From JAJZQD01 sp021847735 (GTDB lineage: Bacteria > Bacillota > Thermincolia > Thermincolales > UBA2595): a stretch of DNA of 6,471 nt. Under the pieces are notes generated by a model, which saw only the letters and a list, made by a program, of their open reading frames with translations, was not told the origin of the DNA and did no database searches. Of the stretch, positions 4,690 through 6,471 are shown in pieces. The stretch covers positions 1 to 6,471 of the forward strand of contig DAHVYW010000107.1 in the NCBI GenBank assembly GCA_027324025.1, given 5' to 3'. Position numbers and translations under genes: made by a program. The stretch's first letter is position 1. Each line of letters opens with the position of its first letter.

Positions 4690-5991
4690 CTACCGGTTTT
4701 CATTCGTTTTAAGAGAGTCATATATGTTCTTACATCCCGTTTCTCTTATAAAAAACAGAAAACAGTACCCTATACAAACACTTAAAACACAGAACAAAAA
4801 GGCTTTACTGTAAACCTGCTGGGCGCTTACGATATTCTGGTATTTATCTATAATGCGTCCTAAAACTACTGGTACTATGGCGGCTCCAATAAAACCTCCT
4901 GTATTGATAACAGATGTCGATATTCCTGCGTACTTTGGATTATTCACTTCCTTTCCACAGGCCCACCCAAGTACGAATACGGCACTGGAAAACCCCATCG
5001 TGAAAAGCAAAATTCCAAGTATCCCAACGGGCGGCCTACCCTCTTTAAAAAACACCATCACTACCCACGATATTAGATAAATCGTGCCGAAAGCTATCAT
5101 GGGAACTTTTCTTTTTAAGATTTTATCTGACAACCTTCCCAGCAAAACACTGGCAGTGCAAAACCCAAGGACAGCAATAGCAATGTAGTTTGCCGCTTTT
5201 ACATTGTTCATACCGTAAACAGTTGTCAAATAACTGTGTCCCCAAGTGCCCGAAAAGGCTTGAAAAGCTCCGTAAAACCCCGCAAACATGAAAAATGGGG
5301 GCCAAGTATGGGGATTCCTACACACTTCAAAGAGTCCATTGAGGATATTCACCTTTTCCCCCTGGGCGGTCTTCTCCCCTGCCTTATCAATAGGCGGAAG
5401 TCCAACATCGGCCGGTGTGTTCCTGATAATTTTAAAACACAGGGCAGCCATTATAATTGTGACTAGACCAATCATCATAAATGAATACCTCCAGGTAATT
5501 ACGGACACAAGAATTACCAGTGGAGTTTGGGCAAGTACGCCCCCCAAATTCCCCAGAAAAGCAGTAAGTCCCGACATCGTTGCAAATTCTTTCTCTAAAA
5601 ACCACTGAGTCTGGATCTTAAGGATAGATATGAACACAACAGAAACGCCAATCCCGACCATAATCCTTCCTAAAAAAGCAACATAAAGGGTGGGAGAAAA
5701 CCCAAACAAAATAGAACCTAAACCTGCCAATATGGTACCAACTGTAACAGTAATTCTTACTCCCAGAGTATCCACAAGCATACCGGTCGGAATTTGCATA
5801 ATCATATAGGCGTAAAAATACGCCGAACTCAGGTTGGCAAAAGTACTGCCCGATATGTTAAAGGTTTTCATCAGGTCAACTTTGACCACACCAACAGCCA
5901 ACCTATGGAAAAACACAATAATATAGACCAGACATAATATACTCCAAATAATCCAACGGGGATTTTTAGTATTCCGAATTTTTTCCCCCAT
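4690..5991 (-). CDS. MFS transporter, 12 membrane helices
   Basis: 433 residues of alternating hydrophobic segments and short loops typical of a 12-helix major facilitator in the cytoplasmic membrane. Helix 1 is about 12-30. MLVDTLGVRI (71-80) is motif A in the loop between helices 2 and 3. GRIMVGIGVSVVF (108-120) is helix 4, and RNTPADVGLPP (190-200) opens the central cytoplasmic loop at the half-way point. GRLSDKILKRK (285-295) is the weaker repeat of motif A in the second half. The last helix ends near RETG (416-419). The overall pattern resembles the anion/organic-acid branch of the superfamily, but substrate and direction are unknown. The start is uncertain: the ATG at 5991 has AAAGAGG (6004-6010) 12 nt upstream, while an ATG at 6003 (437 residues) abuts that site with no spacing. 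The neighbours give no clue to its cargo. Confidence 0.9.
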   Translation of the reverse strand: MGEKIRNTKNPRWIIWSILCLVYIIVFFHRLAVGVVKVDLMKTFNISGSTFANLSSAYFYAYMIMQIPTGMLVDTLGVRITVTVGTILAGLGSILFGFSPTLYVAFLGRIMVGIGVSVVFISILKIQTQWFLEKEFATMSGLTAFLGNLGGVLAQTPLVILVSVITWRYSFMMIGLVTIIMAALCFKIIRNTPADVGLPPIDKAGEKTAQGEKVNILNGLFEVCRNPHTWPPFFMFAGFYGAFQAFSGTWGHSYLTTVYGMNNVKAANYIAIAVLGFCTASVLLGRLSDKILKRKVPMIAFGTIYLISWVVMVFFKEGRPPVGILGILLFTMGFSSAVFVLGWACGKEVNNPKYAGISTSVINTGGFIGAAIVPVVLGRIIDKYQNIVSAQQVYSKAFLFCVLSVCIGYCFLFFIRETGCKNIYDSLKTNENR

Positions 5992-6003
5992 AAAACAACC
6001 CAT

Positions 6004-6195
6004 CCTCTTTAAGTACTACCAATAACGGATTAAAACCCTATATCGAAAATTATAACTCAACACCTGATAAGTTACTATAGAAATAATTTAATTGAGTTCT
6101 AAGATAAATATATACAACAGAAAAACACCTCGTAAGGGTGCAACACCAAAACATCCAAGTATACGTATCATGTATTATACGAGGAGGGGTGTGTT
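6004..6195. promoter_or_regulatory. Divergent intergenic region between MFS and peptidoglycan-binding genes
   Basis: On the minus strand a perfect TATAAT (6054-6049) lies about 40 bp before the MFS ribosome binding site, without a clear -35. AACTCAA (6054-6060) and TTGAGTT (6092-6098) form a 7-bp inverted repeat next to it, a candidate operator. On the plus strand no convincing promoter was found. CCTCGT (6128-6133) can pair with ACGAGG (6179-6184), which overlaps the ribosome binding site of the next gene. Confidence 0.4.
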
Positions 6196-6471
6196 ATGCT
6201 TTATGCCAGTCGTTTTCTAAAACTGATGAATCCATTTATGACCGGGCCTGATGCCAGGGCTGTACAGGATAGTCTTTCTAAACTCGGATATTACAAGGGT
6301 GCGGTTGACGGCGTATATGGCAACGATACCGCGGATGCTGTCCAAAAATTTCAGTCGGCAGTTGGGATTAGAGCCGACGGTATTGTAGGGCCGGATACGT
6401 GGAACTCCCTTGGGTTGGCAGTAGGACCCGTAAATATTAACCGCGAATACAGGATAACGATTGACACCCAA
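6196..6471 (+). CDS. Peptidoglycan-binding-domain protein, possibly L,D-transpeptidase; cut by window edge
   Basis: 92 codons are visible and the frame is open at the right edge. Residues 18-76 form a PG_binding_1 repeat: DARAVQDSLSKLGYYKGAVD (19-38), then GVYGNDTADAVQKFQ (39-53) and GIRADGIVGPDTWNSLG (58-74). This three-helix module binds cell-wall peptidoglycan and is found on hydrolases, spore cortex-lytic enzymes and transpeptidases. The final visible residues, YRITIDTQ (85-92), look like the first strand of a YkuD-type L,D-transpeptidase domain, which would cross-link or modify peptidoglycan; this rests on a few residues only. No signal peptide is visible at MLYASRFLKLMNP. The start is well supported: AGGAGG (6182-6187) lies 8 nt before the ATG. 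Confidence 0.85.
   Translation, partial: MLYASRFLKLMNPFMTGPDARAVQDSLSKLGYYKGAVDGVYGNDTADAVQKFQSAVGIRADGIVGPDTWNSLGLAVGPVNINREYRITIDTQ

Noticed and set aside
4853..5608. Plus-strand open frames inside the MFS gene
   Set aside because: They are antisense shadows of a well-supported 12-helix transporter and have no family features of their own.
6217..6471. Minus-strand frame at the right edge
   Set aside because: It is antisense to the peptidoglycan-binding domain, which has a strong RBS and clear repeat motifs.
1..6471. CRISPR array, transposon ends, tRNA or rRNA
   Set aside because: No regularly spaced repeats, transposase frames or tRNA/rRNA-like segments were seen on either strand.

Overview
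The window reads as ordinary chromosome of a Gram-positive, Firmicutes-type anaerobe, possibly a Peptococcaceae/Desulfotomaculum-like clostridium. This is inference from strong AGGAGG-type ribosome binding sites, use of TTG and GTG starts, compact hairpin terminators, a reductive-dehalogenase-like Fe-S protein, and a peptidoglycan-binding protein of the kind common in Gram-positive bacteria. No mobile element, CRISPR array, tRNA or rRNA was seen.

Left part (1-1586, minus strand): a degenerate ROK-family protein (TTG start at 1586) is followed, 67 bp downstream, by a threonine aldolase cut by the left edge. They are probably co-transcribed. Divergent from them (1730-2680, plus) is a cytoplasmic RdhA-like protein with two Fe-S cluster motifs but no Tat signal and no anchor gene.

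Middle part (2681-3280): an unusually hairpin-rich stretch of about 200 bp follows the RdhA-like gene. Next is a compact unit with an extended -10 promoter that ends 5 nt before the ATG of a 69-codon ORF. A perfect 12-bp GC-rich hairpin contains that ORF's stop codon. It could be a leaderless small-protein gene or a small RNA.

Right-centre (3281-4427, minus): a MerR-family regulator with a C-terminal four-cysteine cluster (GTG start at 4355) has its own promoter and terminator. Immediately after that terminator lies a near-perfect sigma-A promoter (TTGACA, 18 bp, TATAAT). It drives a small FMN-binding split-barrel (pyridoxamine-phosphate-oxidase-like) protein through a leader of about 160 nt that holds an orphan Shine-Dalgarno sequence and a two-part hairpin. 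The pair may be a regulator and its target, but that is untested.

Right part: a 12-helix MFS transporter (minus, 4690-5991) is divergent from a peptidoglycan-binding-domain protein (plus, from 6196) that runs off the right edge and may continue into an L,D-transpeptidase domain. The region 4428-4689 between merR and the MFS gene holds one ORF-like stretch with a ribosome binding site but no normal start codon.
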